This document shows, piece by piece, positions 38,330-48,903 of a stretch of 64,000 nt of DNA. The notes beneath the pieces are model-generated. The model was not told the DNA's origin and did no database searches. It saw nothing but the letters and a program-made list of their open reading frames with translations. Where the stretch lies: the NCBI RefSeq assembly GCF_020966635.1, contig NZ_JAJKFQ010000011.1, positions 806,001 through 870,000 of the forward strand, given 5' to 3'. Source of the DNA: Stieleria sp. JC731 (GTDB taxonomy: Bacteria > Planctomycetota > Planctomycetia > Pirellulales > Pirellulaceae). The number at the start of each line of letters is the position of its first letter. The first letter of the stretch is position 1. The position numbers and the translations under genes are program-made.

Positions 38330-40486
38330 TTAATTGTTGACTGTTGGCATTGGCGTAAACTTTGCATTTCCGAGGTTAGAAACCAAGCAGTGTAGCGCAC
38401 CGCCATTGGGGCAAAGTTGTGTGCTATCGACAAACGCGACATCCCAGTCCGGCAGCAGCGCACGATAAATGCTCTCCGCTCGGTCTTGCTCTTCCTTGGC
38501 TAAATCGGGATAGGAAGGAACAAGCAATAGACCGTTGGCGAACACGACATTGGTGTATGTCGGGAAACATTGACCAGAGGTCGACGGCATCGGAATGCGA
38601 ACCACATGAAGCGGTTTTTCGTCGACAGAAAAGTGACTGAGTTGTTTCGCGATTTGGTCGAGTAAACCAGCGTTCGGATTGGAGGCGTCATCGTACTGAC
38701 CGACCACAACGGTACTTGCATCGACAAAGGTCAGGAAAATGTCGACATGTTTTGTCTTCTCGCCGATCATCCAGTCAACAAACGCGATGTCTTTCGCACC
38801 GGTCATCCGACGTAGCTGATCGGTGATGGCTTGCTGAGTGAATCCGTATTCGAGATTGTTTTCCAAGATGGCTTTCGAAGCGACAACCAACCCTTGCCCG
38901 TTAGAAAGGATCATGCCGCCTTCGACATGAATCGGAACGTCAGCAACACGTGTTTGCCAGTCGCGTCGAATCTCTTGCGGTAAAGCATCGAGAACCAAGC
39001 GATCGTCGCGTTTATCGCGTGTGAGCCGTGAATCAAACCAGAGCGGATCTCCAGATTTGGTTCTCGCAATGATCGGTCCATCGTCACGGAACCAAGGTGA
39101 TTCGCAGTCGCTCATTTGAAATCGAACCGATTCAGTGGAGATACCAGCTCGTTGGAAGGTTGAACGGGCATCATCGAGCGAGTAGGCGTTGTCCGTGACG
39201 ACAACCAATTGCGATCGTTCAGCAAGATGACCCACCAGCGAGACTGCTGCCGGATGAGTCCAGTCAAACATCCCCCAACCGATCGCGAATCCGTTCTGGT
39301 GTTCAAATTCGCCGACCATCATTCCCGAAGTCGATAGGTCAGGTGAAACCATGTCTGTGGTGTTGTCGACCAATCGCCTCCATTGCCAACGATCGGAGTG
39401 ATAGTGGATCGGATCGCGACCGTCGGTCTCAGTCGATGTTTGCTTGTCTACTACTGCAAGCGATTCGAGTTCATGTTGATTCCGCTTGGTGTATTCGATC
39501 GCCGCAATGAATCGGTTTCTCGCAACGACATGTTTGTTGACGGCTTGGTTGTCAAGCTGAGAAAGAAGCCTGTTCAGATTCTGCCGAGTGGACTCAATCA
39601 GTGCGATCGCTTCTTCGAAGTTGCCATTTTTCCATTCGAATTCCGCAAGAATCATCCGGAAGTCCTGCAGCATTTCTGCAGTGATTCCTAGAGTCTGACT
39701 TTTGCTATTGATACGCAGGAGTTCAACCGCACGACGCACATGCATCATTCCCGCGTCAGACGACGGATTCAGTTTTCTTTCGATTTGCCCTAGGTTGCAC
39801 AAGCTAATCGCAAGTGGTGTCGTAGGACCGTGCGAGCTTGGGTAGGTCTCAATCGCCGAATCAAACGCAACTTTTGCTGCTTCGTAGTCACCAAGGATTG
39901 TCTGTGCACATCCGAGTGAATTGAGAGCGGTTGCGTGCAAGTTGGGATCAGCGAGAACCGACGCGAGGCGAACGGAAAGCTGTATGGAACGCATCGCGGC
40001 ATCATTCGCACCACGCAACAATTCGACCTGCCCCAGGTAGAGATGTGCTCTGGCGAAGTGATAAGGCAGTTCTTGACGGTTGCGTTTAATCTCGACGAAT
40101 TGCAAAAGCGAACGTCGGATTTCGCGAAGCAGATAAGCCCATTCCGGGCGAGGTGACGATTGTTTTGCCAGGATTTGGAAGAGATTCCCCTGGCTGGAAA
40201 AGAGTTTCGTGATGTGGTTCAGGGAAATGTCGTCAGTTTCTGACAGTTGTTGATTGGCCTCACGAAGTTGCCTTTCAACGCTTTGCAGTTGTTCTTTGAC
40301 CTCTGTCAGTTGCTGCTCTGAAACATCAAGTTGCTGTGTTGTCTGTTTAAGCGAAGTCGAATTGCTGAAAAGCGCATAGGACAAAAACGCCATGCTCAAT
40401 ATCACGGCGACAATGACGATCCTGGCAAAGGGCGGTCGTCTTGAGCGAGAATTCAATGGGCAATTCGCGGTGCGGCAGCGGATCAA
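38330..40486 (-). CDS. Membrane-anchored coiled-coil/TPR protein fused to deiminase domain
   Basis: A 718-residue protein with a single helix (about 22-42), a coiled coil (about 48-90, EQQLTEVKEQLQSVERQLRE), TPR-like helices (about 100-340; LHATALNSLGCAQTILGDYEAAKVAFDSA is one clear unit) and a C-terminal agmatine/peptidyl-arginine deiminase domain (about 385-715). Key parts of that domain are present: WFRDDGPI, HVEGGMILSNGQG, KHVDIFLTFVD and GGALHC with Cys700 as nucleophile. The family converts guanidino groups to ureido groups (agmatine to N-carbamoylputrescine, or arginine to citrulline at peptide C-termini in the Porphyromonas type). Here it would face the periplasm or be lumen-side. The start is a TTG at 40486 and no better codon is seen upstream. 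Convergent to the NRPS gene; 150 bp between stops. Confidence 0.85.
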   Translation of the reverse strand: MIRCRTANCPLNSRSRRPPFARIVIVAVILSMAFLSYALFSNSTSLKQTTQQLDVSEQQLTEVKEQLQSVERQLREANQQLSETDDISLNHITKLFSSQGNLFQILAKQSSPRPEWAYLLREIRRSLLQFVEIKRNRQELPYHFARAHLYLGQVELLRGANDAAMRSIQLSVRLASVLADPNLHATALNSLGCAQTILGDYEAAKVAFDSAIETYPSSHGPTTPLAISLCNLGQIERKLNPSSDAGMMHVRRAVELLRINSKSQTLGITAEMLQDFRMILAEFEWKNGNFEEAIALIESTRQNLNRLLSQLDNQAVNKHVVARNRFIAAIEYTKRNQHELESLAVVDKQTSTETDGRDPIHYHSDRWQWRRLVDNTTDMVSPDLSTSGMMVGEFEHQNGFAIGWGMFDWTHPAAVSLVGHLAERSQLVVVTDNAYSLDDARSTFQRAGISTESVRFQMSDCESPWFRDDGPIIARTKSGDPLWFDSRLTRDKRDDRLVLDALPQEIRRDWQTRVADVPIHVEGGMILSNGQGLVVASKAILENNLEYGFTQQAITDQLRRMTGAKDIAFVDWMIGEKTKHVDIFLTFVDASTVVVGQYDDASNPNAGLLDQIAKQLSHFSVDEKPLHVVRIPMPSTSGQCFPTYTNVVFANGLLLVPSYPDLAKEEQDRAESIYRALLPDWDVAFVDSTQLCPNGGALHCLVSNLGNAKFTPMPTVNN

Positions 40487-40928
40487 CGTCTCGAAAATTT
40501 TGCTATTCGAATCGTCTTTCTCTGAACTGGAAGATCGCCATGCGAAGTTGTGCGATCATCGGTGGGAGCACGAAAGTCGACCAAAAATGACATCTTGCGG
40601 ACGATCGAAATGTCAGATCTGCTCGATCATCCAGGCGTCAAGATTAAATGACTTGTGTACTGCTTTTGAAAACGCACTGATGCGGTTTCATAAACAGACT
40701 TTTAAAAGAAGTTGCCAAACTTCTTGGTGCTCAAACTTTCGGTAGGAAGATGCCTACGACGTCGTTCTCGAAAGTTTCATCCATCAGGATTCTGTCGCTA
40801 GAAAGTTCCGATAGAACTCTTCACCGCGATCAACGACGCTTTTGAAAAGAAGGTGTCCCATATTCAGCTTCCGATGTTCGGCAGGCTGAATATGGGACAC
40901 GAGAATGAAAGCGAATGACGTGAGTTGC
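40487..40928. other. Intergenic, upstream of the deiminase fusion
   Basis: The 442 bp lie between the start of the deiminase fusion and the end of the export lipoprotein gene. Apart from the inverted repeat near 40870 I see no gene. The frame of the fusion stays open to about 40555 without a start codon. Confidence 0.5.
40853..40900 (-). terminator. Perfect 16-bp inverted repeat, probable terminator
   Basis: Arms 40853-40868 (gtgtcccatattcagc) and 40885-40900 are exact complements with a 16-nt loop. On the minus strand it comes 28 bp after the stop of the export lipoprotein gene and is followed by a T-rich stretch (cttcttttc), fitting a terminator. Confidence 0.7.
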
Positions 40929-42308
40929 TTAGTCTCGCATCAGTTCGCGAATCCCAAAGGTGAAGAAGGTTCCGATCCCAAAGTTCGCCAGCTCTTCATG
41001 AGGTTTGTAGCGAAGGATCAGAGTATCTCCGGGTTGGACCAGAATGTTTTGACTGGAGTCATTCATTGCTTGCTGGAGGTCAACCATGATGTTGTACGTT
41101 CGACCGCAAGGCAATTTCCGAATGATGTACAGCAGCGAAGGTGATGGACCACCTAGGCCGCCTGAAAGACCGCCAAGTCCGCCACCGCCACCGCCACCGC
41201 CACCGCTTTGCGATGATGCAATTCCTTTGCCCGCCAACGCGAGAGCACCAAGCACGTCGAGGTCATAGTCTCGAGGTAGTAAGTATTGGCCTCCACGAAG
41301 CAAACCGCCCGTGTAATAGAATTCCGTTTCGCGTGATTCGACCATCAGGATATCGCCGTCTTCAAGTTCGATATCTGATGGTTTAATGTTCGGCGTTTGT
41401 CCCGGTGGCATCCGCAATGGGATTCTTGTGACGAACTGGTCTTCAACCAACTCGTCGGAATACGCGAAGCATCCGTCGGAGGGCAGTGAAGCTTTCGAAT
41501 CAATAAAGTAGTCGGTGATGCAAGTGCCACAGCCTTTTTGCGTGGCCATCAATTCCGCAATGATCTCGTTGCGACGTTCGTAAGGCATTCGAGAAGTGCG
41601 GTAGATCGTGACTTCATTTTTTTCGTTCACACCCGGAAGGCCGCCAGTCGCAGTCAACGCGTTCAGCACATCGCTTTTGTAAAAGGGCAAGTCGATCGAA
41701 TAGCCATTCGAAGACTCGTCGCTTCTAGCGCTGACGCCGCTACTGGATCCACCGCCGGAGACATTCGCACGCAGCACCAGGATATTGTTCTGACGTTCCT
41801 GCATGACGGAGACGACCGCAGACTCATCCGATTCGCGGATGATTTCTTTGTCCAAGTACGCTTGGACAATCTTCTTGCGAACTTCCTGAACTGACATCCC
41901 TCGTACAGAGAACGGAGGAAGCAAAGGAAGGTTCACAATGCCTTTATCCTGAACCGGAATAGGAAATCCGATCGATGGAGGTAGGCTGCTGCCGCCGTTG
42001 TTGAAATTGACCGGCGGAGGTGTGGGAACGCTGCCCGGATCTTCGTAGGGCAAGATGCCACGAATATAAACCGCAAGGATATCACCCTCATCAAGAACAT
42101 ATTCGTCGGGACGAGGTCTGGCGAGCATGACGACTGGGACAGATACAAACTCGCTGCGTCGGACTCCCAAAAGCTCTTTGGGGATACGTGTGACAGGCGT
42201 GCCGGTCATTGGCACCAGCACCGCAGTGCATCCCGTTGATGCTAGGGCGAGTAGAGCGACAAAGAGAGCGCTCGCGAAGCGAATCGGTTGTGTTGTAGAC
42301 TTTGACAT
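40929..42308 (-). CDS. Wza-like polysaccharide export lipoprotein
   Basis: A 459-residue outer-membrane export protein. Lipobox LASTGC gives lipidated Cys at about 27. The Poly_export domain begins with YVLDEGDILAVYIRGILPYE (about 68-87); SLBB-type segments follow with NILVLRANVSGG, LPFYKSDVLNALTATGGLPGV, GDILMVESRETEFYYTGGLLRGGQYLLP and a final NILVQPGDTLILRYKP. A poly-Gly/Ser stretch lies near 365-390. The length and layout match proteins that form the outer-membrane channel for capsule or exopolysaccharide. No Wzc-like kinase or glycosyltransferases are in the window, so the polymer is unknown. It follows a second envelope lipoprotein on the same strand with a 114-bp gap. Confidence 0.9.
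   Translation of the reverse strand: MSKSTTQPIRFASALFVALLALASTGCTAVLVPMTGTPVTRIPKELLGVRRSEFVSVPVVMLARPRPDEYVLDEGDILAVYIRGILPYEDPGSVPTPPPVNFNNGGSSLPPSIGFPIPVQDKGIVNLPLLPPFSVRGMSVQEVRKKIVQAYLDKEIIRESDESAVVSVMQERQNNILVLRANVSGGGSSSGVSARSDESSNGYSIDLPFYKSDVLNALTATGGLPGVNEKNEVTIYRTSRMPYERRNEIIAELMATQKGCGTCITDYFIDSKASLPSDGCFAYSDELVEDQFVTRIPLRMPPGQTPNIKPSDIELEDGDILMVESRETEFYYTGGLLRGGQYLLPRDYDLDVLGALALAGKGIASSQSGGGGGGGGGLGGLSGGLGGPSPSLLYIIRKLPCGRTYNIMVDLQQAMNDSSQNILVQPGDTLILRYKPHEELANFGIGTFFTFGIRELMRD
41182..41205 (-). repeat. Four tandem ccaccg units coding poly-Gly
   Basis: Four exact 6-bp units inside the export lipoprotein gene encode part of an uninterrupted Gly run. Copy number changes would only change loop length. 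Confidence 0.9.
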
Positions 42309-42422
42309 GACGATCCCAGCATCCGTGCTTAGTTAGTCAAGATTGTCGGTAGGTTCGAATAGCAGCGATCCATTCGCGGCTGTCGGGTTCATTTACGCTG
42401 AAGGAGTTTGAGCACCGGTGTG

Positions 42423-43112
42423 CTACTCGTCTTCGGAATCCAGAGGTGAATCACGAAGCCAACTCGGATCCAAGCGTGATTCCGCTTTGTCAATCGGTGC
42501 GGAAGGAGCCTGCCATTGATTTGGGACGTCGCCTACGTCTTCAATGTTTGGACTTTGAACGGTGATTGGTGTCAGATCGAGCGTTTCGTCTTCGATGATT
42601 TGTTCTTCGATGACGGTCGGTTCACTAAACGAAACGTTCTCGACACAGGTTTGGTTGCAGCCAGCGATCAGTTGAGGATCAATTGGTGCGAATCGCCATT
42701 GATCCACACCATGGGCAACGGCGGACGTATGTCCCATTCGGTACCCGTTGAACCAAGGCACTGCCGCCGGATAGGTGTTGGTCACGCTATAGCAGGAAGC
42801 GAATCGACGCTCAGGAATCGGAGGTGCGCATCCTTCGTTACCCAGGGCGGTTTCAACAAAGCCCATTTGGAACCCACGGCGGTAGTCTTCTAAGCAACGA
42901 TCGTTGGCGTGCTGTGAAGCATACTTGGCCTCCCAGATCGCGTTCGCTTTTCGCAAGGCCTGGCGGCGAAGCGATTTTCGATACGCGAAATCTTGGTAGG
43001 GCTGAAATGTTGATTGAACGATTTGTGGTAAGTAGCAACCACACATCGAAATCGGCGAAAGACAGATAATCGCCGCGCTGATAATCGTCCGTGCGCGTTG
43101 ACGCTTTGGCAT
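42423..43112 (-). CDS. Probable lipoprotein next to polysaccharide export gene
   Basis: From ATG 43112, 229 residues; a GTG at 43148 would add 12. A hydrophobic segment ends in SMCGC, a plausible lipobox. The middle part (DYRRGFQMGFVETALGNEG then PWFNGYRMGHTSAVAHGV) looks like a conserved module with two similar GFxxGF / GYRMGH halves, and the last 70 residues are acidic. The family was not recognised. The position before the Wza-like gene on the same strand suggests they work together in polymer export. Confidence 0.75.
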   Translation of the reverse strand: MPKRQRARTIISAAIICLSPISMCGCYLPQIVQSTFQPYQDFAYRKSLRRQALRKANAIWEAKYASQHANDRCLEDYRRGFQMGFVETALGNEGCAPPIPERRFASCYSVTNTYPAAVPWFNGYRMGHTSAVAHGVDQWRFAPIDPQLIAGCNQTCVENVSFSEPTVIEEQIIEDETLDLTPITVQSPNIEDVGDVPNQWQAPSAPIDKAESRLDPSWLRDSPLDSEDE

Positions 43113-43148
43113 CCTTGACCGTCGGCTCACAGGTACGCTCCTCGTCAC

Positions 43149-43767
43149 CTACGAAGCTGCTTGCAGGTTCGGTGTTGGCCGATCCTGTTTCAGACTTGGT
43201 CAATCCGTTCGACCAAGTTGAGCCATAGCGGCTCGTTCGAAATCATCGGAATCTGCATGCCACCTCACTTGTCGATCCCAACCGGACAAAACATCAGATT
43301 CAACCGGTACAACCCGACGACGAGCTGTGATTCTGTATCGACGATGACGTTTGAATGACTCGGCAACCCAGCTGACACGACGAACAAAGCCCGCAATTGA
43401 TCGATTAAAGACCAGGTCCCCCCATTGCAGACGGTTTTCAAATCCGCAACGCATCGAATTCGAAGGCAGATCTCCTCGGGGTAGCCGATTCATTCGGCAT
43501 AACCCTTACGACGTGGAGTGGAGCAATGACGCCGCGAGCCGCTGATCGTTGCCGCGATCGTGACCTACGCCTTCCGATAGGCGGCTCGAACCATTGCCGA
43601 ACTGTTGCGAATGCACCATTGACGGCCGCACTGCGAACGACGGCATCGGTTTCAACGCCTGAAGTTCAATCTCTGCCTGAAGCTCAAACTGTGCGGGCTG
43701 ATTTGTGCTGTGATAGAATCAGTGGTCTTCGCACCCCTCCCCATCACCCCGCCTTGGCTTGGTTTCG
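43149..43767. other. Intergenic between divergent genes
   Basis: A 619-bp divergent gap. Short frames on both strands are Arg/Ser-rich and repetitive and do not look like genes. Promoters for the lipoprotein operon and for the PSD1 gene should be here. No hairpin of note was seen. Confidence 0.5.
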
Positions 43768-46700
43768 ATGCAGATCGATCAATTTCGATCGCTGTCCATG
43801 GCCCTGTTCCGCTGGTCCATGGTTTTTGTGGCGATCTGTTGCCCTGTCTTTTTTTGTTTTGGCCAGGATGAATCGAAGGCCGTTTCCAAAAATAGCAAGG
43901 CAAACCCAACATCACAGGTTCGTTTCGAGTCGGACGTGTTTCCAATCTTGAAACGTGCGTGCTTTGAATGTCACGGTGACACAGAACAAGCCGGCGGGTT
44001 GCGAATCGACAACCGCGAAGACTTCGAAGATTCCGGTATCGTCGATTCACAAAAGCCTGACGAAAGCGAGTTAATCAGGCGTATCGAATTGCCAGCCGGC
44101 CACGATGAAATCATGCCGGCGATTGGCGATCCATTGAGCAAGACTCAACGCGAAACGCTACGAAATTGGATCTCACAAGGCGGCGTTTGGCCGCAAGACT
44201 TCATCGAACCGAAGCACTGGTCATACCAGCAGCCAATTCGTTCGACGCTTCCAGCGGTATCAGATTCAAACTGGCCTCGGACACCGCTCGACTATTTCAT
44301 CCTTGGGCGACTCGATGAAAACGGAATCAGACCGTCCGCGTTAACAAGTCCTGAAAAGTTGGTGCGTCGGCTGTACCTCGATCTCATTGGCCTGCCTCCT
44401 GAGCCTTCTGAAATCGACGACTTTCTGGCTGATCCCTCTGAGCGAAGACTTGTTGAGTTGGTTGATCAGTTGCTCGCTCGCCCGGAGTTTGGACAGCGTT
44501 GGGCTCGGCAATGGTTAGACCTCGCTCGCTATGCCGATTCGCACGGATTCCAACGAGATAACCTACGAGACATCTGGGCCTATCGCGATTGGGTGATTCA
44601 GGCCCTCAACGATGACATGCCGTACGATCAGTTCACGGTCGAACAGATTGCCGGTGATCTGTTGCCGGGGGCGACGGAGTCACAACGGATCGCAACGGGT
44701 TTTCATCGATGTACACCGACGAATGTCGAAGCGGGGTCGCTACCTGAAGAAACACGAATTGAACAAGTCATCGACCGAGTCAACACGACGGGTGCCGTTT
44801 GGTTAGGAACGACGCTGGAATGTTGTCAGTGTCACGACCACAAGTACGACCCGTTTTCGGCAAAGGAGTACTATCAGCTACTGGCGTTTTTCAATAGCAC
44901 CGAAATGGAGGCGGATCGCGAGAATCCAAAGACGCCATCGTCAATCAAATTCAATGGCCCCAGTATGCCATTGTCCGATCCCAAAAATGATGCCATTCGG
45001 GATGCGTTGAACAGCGAAATTGATGGACTAAAACGACGCAAACAAAACCGCCGAGATGAACTGGTCAATTCCTTTGATGACCAATTCACTTCGATTCAAA
45101 AACGAATTTCGAAGGCACCTACAACACATCCGATGCGGGTCGTCGATTTCCATTCCGAAGGGACAACCGACGAATACGAGACCCTGGATGACGGATCTGT
45201 TTTGCTTCGCGGTGGGGATCCGCCTGCGAAGGACACGTACACAGTCACGTTGGAAACGGATTGTGAACAAATCAATGCGATTCGGTTGGATGTTCTGACG
45301 GACCCGTCGCTTCCGATGGACGGCCCTGGACGCAGCGAACGTCGCAACTTCGTATTGCATGAATTCACTGTGCAGCCAGTGTCGCTAAAGCCATTGTCCG
45401 ACAAGCAGGTGGCGACACGACCAGTCGCCGTTGCAGATTCTTCTGACGAAGACGGGAACGTTGTTGGCAAAAGTTTGGAATTCAAATCTGCTAAAGCCAG
45501 TTTTTCACAAAAGAAATGGGACGTGTTTGGGGCCGTCGACGGAAAGCCCAAAACCGGTTGGGCGATCTCGCCAGAATTTGGAAAGCCGCACTGGGCGACC
45601 TTCGTTCTCAAAAAGCCAGTCACATCAGGAGCCGCGTCACGATGGAAAGTCGTCATAACGCAGCAGTTTGGCCGCTCCTTAAATATCGGGCGATTCAAGA
45701 TTTCCGCGATCGAGGGTGATGTGCAAGCGGAACCCATCCCAAAGGCTGTGATCGTTGCGGCGGCGAAGTCGCTCGATCAACTCAATAAAAAAGATCGAGA
45801 TGCGATCCTGGATTATGTCATTGCAAGTGACAAACAAATGGATCAGTTGGACAAGCAAATCGATAGCCTTGTGAAGCAGCGGGATGCAAATGCACCTGAG
45901 ACGACGTTGGTCATGATTGAACTCGATCAACCAAGAATGACAAACGTTTTTAATCGTGGTGATTATCTCAGTCCTGGCGAACCGGTTGTTCCTGGTGTGC
46001 CCCAAGTCTTGCACGATTTACCTGCCGGGCCGCCGAACCGTCTGACGCTGGCCAGATGGCTGGTTTCGCCAGAGAACCCATTGGCCGCGCGTGTGGCGGT
46101 GAATCGTTGGTGGGAACAGATATTCGGCAGAGGACTCGTCGGCACTCCCGAAGACTTCGGCGTGAAGGGTGATTTGCCCAGCCATCCAAAGCTTCTGGAT
46201 TGGCTGGCCTTGGAACTGATGGACAACGATTGGTCCATGAAGCACGTGCTGAAGCAAATTGTCCTTTCATCAACTTACCGGCAGTCCTCGGTGATTCGCT
46301 ATGACTTGGACGAAATCGATCCTGAGAATCGGTTGTTGGCGCGAGGTGCGCGATTTCGTATGGATGCAGAGATGGTTCGAGACAACGCACTCTCGATCGC
46401 AGGTCTGCTAGACCGGTCCTTTGAAGGGCCATCGATTCGCCCCTACCAGCCCGATGACATTTGGTCGAAGGTAGGAGGCACCGCATACGATTACGAAGTC
46501 AGTCCCGGAAGCGAACAGTATCGCCGTGGGGTTTATGTCGTCATCAAACGAGGCTCGCCATACCCAAGCTTTCTAAATTTTGATGCGACAGCTCGATTAA
46601 CCTGCACGGTGACACGTGGCCGAACCAATACGCCGCTTCAAGCATTGACGTTGCTAAACGATCAAGTTTACGTCGATGCGGCAAAGTCACTGGCCAGTCG

Positions 46701-46899
46701 TATCAAATTGGAAGCTGTCTCGAGGGATCCAAACGAACTGATTTCAACGGGATTTCGACTTTGCACGGCACGCGAACCCAACCCCAGCGAGTTGGCGACA
46801 TTGACGTTCTTGCTCGAAAAACATTCCGATCAGGATGACCCTTTTCTAGGCGTCGCCACAGTCTTGTTGAACCTGCATGAAACCATCACCAAAGATTGA
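43768..46899 (+). CDS. PSCyt1-DUF1549-DUF1553 protein
   Basis: From ATG 43768, 1043 residues. A signal peptide (about 1-32) is followed by a planctomycete cytochrome c domain with the haem motif CFECH (about 55-60) and a late Met-rich stretch, then DUF1549 (about 150-360, [36 protein letters not shown]) and DUF1553 (about 740-1000, [43 protein letters not shown]). Between them lies a 350-residue insert with a lectin-like beta region. This protein type is nearly confined to Planctomycetes and Verrucomicrobia and usually pairs with a DUF1501 protein, as here. It is thought to act in periplasmic redox or polysaccharide breakdown; the real reaction is unknown. Confidence 0.95.
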   Translation: MQIDQFRSLSMALFRWSMVFVAICCPVFFCFGQDESKAVSKNSKANPTSQVRFESDVFPILKRACFECHGDTEQAGGLRIDNREDFEDSGIVDSQKPDESELIRRIELPAGHDEIMPAIGDPLSKTQRETLRNWISQGGVWPQDFIEPKHWSYQQPIRSTLPAVSDSNWPRTPLDYFILGRLDENGIRPSALTSPEKLVRRLYLDLIGLPPEPSEIDDFLADPSERRLVELVDQLLARPEFGQRWARQWLDLARYADSHGFQRDNLRDIWAYRDWVIQALNDDMPYDQFTVEQIAGDLLPGATESQRIATGFHRCTPTNVEAGSLPEETRIEQVIDRVNTTGAVWLGTTLECCQCHDHKYDPFSAKEYYQLLAFFNSTEMEADRENPKTPSSIKFNGPSMPLSDPKNDAIRDALNSEIDGLKRRKQNRRDELVNSFDDQFTSIQKRISKAPTTHPMRVVDFHSEGTTDEYETLDDGSVLLRGGDPPAKDTYTVTLETDCEQINAIRLDVLTDPSLPMDGPGRSERRNFVLHEFTVQPVSLKPLSDKQVATRPVAVADSSDEDGNVVGKSLEFKSAKASFSQKKWDVFGAVDGKPKTGWAISPEFGKPHWATFVLKKPVTSGAASRWKVVITQQFGRSLNIGRFKISAIEGDVQAEPIPKAVIVAAAKSLDQLNKKDRDAILDYVIASDKQMDQLDKQIDSLVKQRDANAPETTLVMIELDQPRMTNVFNRGDYLSPGEPVVPGVPQVLHDLPAGPPNRLTLARWLVSPENPLAARVAVNRWWEQIFGRGLVGTPEDFGVKGDLPSHPKLLDWLALELMDNDWSMKHVLKQIVLSSTYRQSSVIRYDLDEIDPENRLLARGARFRMDAEMVRDNALSIAGLLDRSFEGPSIRPYQPDDIWSKVGGTAYDYEVSPGSEQYRRGVYVVIKRGSPYPSFLNFDATARLTCTVTRGRTNTPLQALTLLNDQVYVDAAKSLASRIKLEAVSRDPNELISTGFRLCTAREPNPSELATLTFLLEKHSDQDDPFLGVATVLLNLHETITKD

Positions 46900-46924
46900 A
46901 GGGCATCAAGTCCGGGAGTCTCCC

Positions 46925-48328
46925 ATGAATTCGTCACTCGGCCGCCGAGGATTTTTGAAGACGAGCGGTTTTTCGCTCGGAGGAATCGCTCTCGCTTCGT
47001 TGCTCGAAAACGAGGGCTTGGCGACTCAGCCGACATCACTTGCCGGTTTGCCTCATCATCCGCCGCGGGCAAAGCATGTGATCTATTTGCACATGATCGG
47101 TGCACCGTCGCACCTGGACCTTTTCGATGCGAAACCGGAATTGGTCAAGCGACACAATGAACCCTGTCCGCCTGAATTGACCAAGGGACGCGACTTTGCG
47201 TTCATTGGCAAAACATCGACTTTGGCAGGATCGCCATGGAAGTTTTCAAAGCATGGCGATGCCGGACATTCGATGAGCGAGCTTTGGCCGCATTTAAGTT
47301 CTGTTGCTGACGATTTAGCCTTTGTCCATTCGTTGCACACCGATGAGATCAATCATGCCCCCGCCCAAATGTTTTTGCATAGCGGATTTGGACGAGGCGG
47401 ACGCCCTAGTTTCGGTTCTTGGGTGAGCTACGGACTCGGGTCGGAGAACGAAGACCTACCCGGTTACGTTGTTCTATTAAGTGGCCCCGCCGGCGGAGCG
47501 GGAACCAGCATGTGGTCATCCGGCTTTTTGCCAAGTGTCTATCAGGGCATCCAATTTCGTTCCAAAGGTGATCCCGTTCTGTTTCTTTCCAATCCCGATG
47601 GACGCAGTCGAGGCGAACGTCGTGATGAACTCAATGCCCTTGCGGAACTCAACCAACAGCAGTTTTTAGCGACCGGTGACCCCGAGATCGAAACTCGGAT
47701 CAGCCAATATGAAATGGCCTTTCGGATGCAGGCGTCTGTTCCAGAGTTGATGAATCTGGACGGCGAAAGTGCACAGACAATCCAGCGATATGGGGCGACA
47801 CCTGGAAAAGAATCGTTTGCAAACAATTGCTTGCTCGCCCGTCGTCTTGTCGAACGAGGCGTGAGGTTAGTCGAGTTATATGACAGCGATTGGGATCATC
47901 ACGGAAACATACAGGAACGGTTGCCGAAGAAGTGCGAGCAAACCGATCAGCCGATCGCAGCATTGCTGACGGACTTGAAAGAACGTGGGATGTTGCAAGA
48001 CACGCTCGTGATCTGGGGTTCGGAGTTTGGTCGAACCCCACTGAATCAAGGCGGCACCAAAGGCAAGGGAATCAATGGGCGTGATCACCACAAGGATGCC
48101 TTCACGTGCTGGCTCGCTGGCGGCGGGATCAAAGGTGGTGCGTCGGTTGGCAAGACAGACGATTTTGGAATGGATGTCATCGAAGATCCCGTGCATGTCC
48201 ATGATTTGAACGCGACGGTCATGCACTTGCTGGGTGTTGACCATGAGCGTTTGACGTTTCGATACCAAGGACGTGAATTCCGTTTGACCGACGTCCATGG
48301 TCATGTTGTTCGGGAACTAATCGTTTAA
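46925..48328 (+). CDS. DUF1501 family protein with Tat signal
   Basis: From ATG 46925, 467 residues, 25 bp after the PSD1 gene. The N-terminus [20 protein letters not shown] is a twin-arginine export signal. The rest is a sulfatase-like fold: [21 protein letters not shown] near the start, a central [15 protein letters not shown], then [11 protein letters not shown] and [21 protein letters not shown] towards the end, all typical of DUF1501. Metal ligands (Asp/His in DSDWDHH and RDHH) are present. The pair with the haem protein is the standard planctomycete two-gene unit. Confidence 0.95.
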   Translation: MNSSLGRRGFLKTSGFSLGGIALASLLENEGLATQPTSLAGLPHHPPRAKHVIYLHMIGAPSHLDLFDAKPELVKRHNEPCPPELTKGRDFAFIGKTSTLAGSPWKFSKHGDAGHSMSELWPHLSSVADDLAFVHSLHTDEINHAPAQMFLHSGFGRGGRPSFGSWVSYGLGSENEDLPGYVVLLSGPAGGAGTSMWSSGFLPSVYQGIQFRSKGDPVLFLSNPDGRSRGERRDELNALAELNQQQFLATGDPEIETRISQYEMAFRMQASVPELMNLDGESAQTIQRYGATPGKESFANNCLLARRLVERGVRLVELYDSDWDHHGNIQERLPKKCEQTDQPIAALLTDLKERGMLQDTLVIWGSEFGRTPLNQGGTKGKGINGRDHHKDAFTCWLAGGGIKGGASVGKTDDFGMDVIEDPVHVHDLNATVMHLLGVDHERLTFRYQGREFRLTDVHGHVVRELIV

Positions 48329-48903
48329 AGCGAGAACCGTCGCGAACGCGAATTGGCTTATTATCAGCCGCAACGCGCGAGCGTGCGGTTCTGCGGGTTG
48401 GAAACGCCAGTCGTTAGGGGATCACGGGTTCATTCAACCGTCGCCAATGCGATTCGGCTTATTATCAGCCGCGACGCGCAAGCGTGCGGTTACGCCGGTT
48501 GGGCTAGTTTGCTGTAGGAACCGCGGGCTAGCGCCAGCGGCTAATGAGACACTCGCCCAGGTAGAGCCACGATCAGCCGCTGGCGCGCAAACGCGCGGTT
48601 TCCTGTACTGATAGCGAGAACCGTCGCTAGCGCGATTCGGCTCAGGGGGAGTTGTTTTATCAGCCGCGACGCGCGAGCGTGCGGTTCTGCGGGTTGGGTT
48701 GGTTTGCTGTAGGAACCGCGGGCTAGCGCCAGCGGCTAATGAGACACTCGCCCAGGTAGAGCCATTATCAGCCGCAACGCGCGAGCGTGCGGTTCTGGGG
48801 GTCGGAAACGGCAATCGGTAGGGGATCACAGATTCATTCAACCGTCGCTAACGCGATTCGGCTAAGTATTGGACATATCCTTGTCCAACCACAAACGTAA
48901 AAC
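48329..48903. repeat. Array of a GC-rich intergenic repeat
   Basis: This 575-bp gap between convergent genes is mostly repeats. A core of about 27 bp beginning cagccgc and ending gcggtt occurs at about 48365, 48476, 48574, 48661 and 48769 in one orientation, and reversed at about 48519 and 48712. A second element, aaccgtcgc...gcgattcggct, occurs four times between the cores. A 63-bp block is duplicated exactly at 48507-48569 and 48702-48764. A minus-strand frame of 135 codons through it (GASPRFLQQT twice) is just translated repeat. Confidence 0.9.

Noticed and set aside
43200-43951. Frames on both strands before the PSD1 gene
   Set aside because: Low-quality, Arg-rich translations; one extends over the signal peptide of the PSD1 gene.
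48359-48800. Possible CRISPR array
   Set aside because: Repeats are in both orientations, irregularly spaced and separated by another repeat, and no cas gene is nearby.
48434-48841. Minus-strand frame of 135 codons between the DUF1501 and CRTAC genes
   Set aside because: Its product consists only of translated DNA repeats (GASPRFLQQT and RSRVAAD twice each) and has no protein-like composition.
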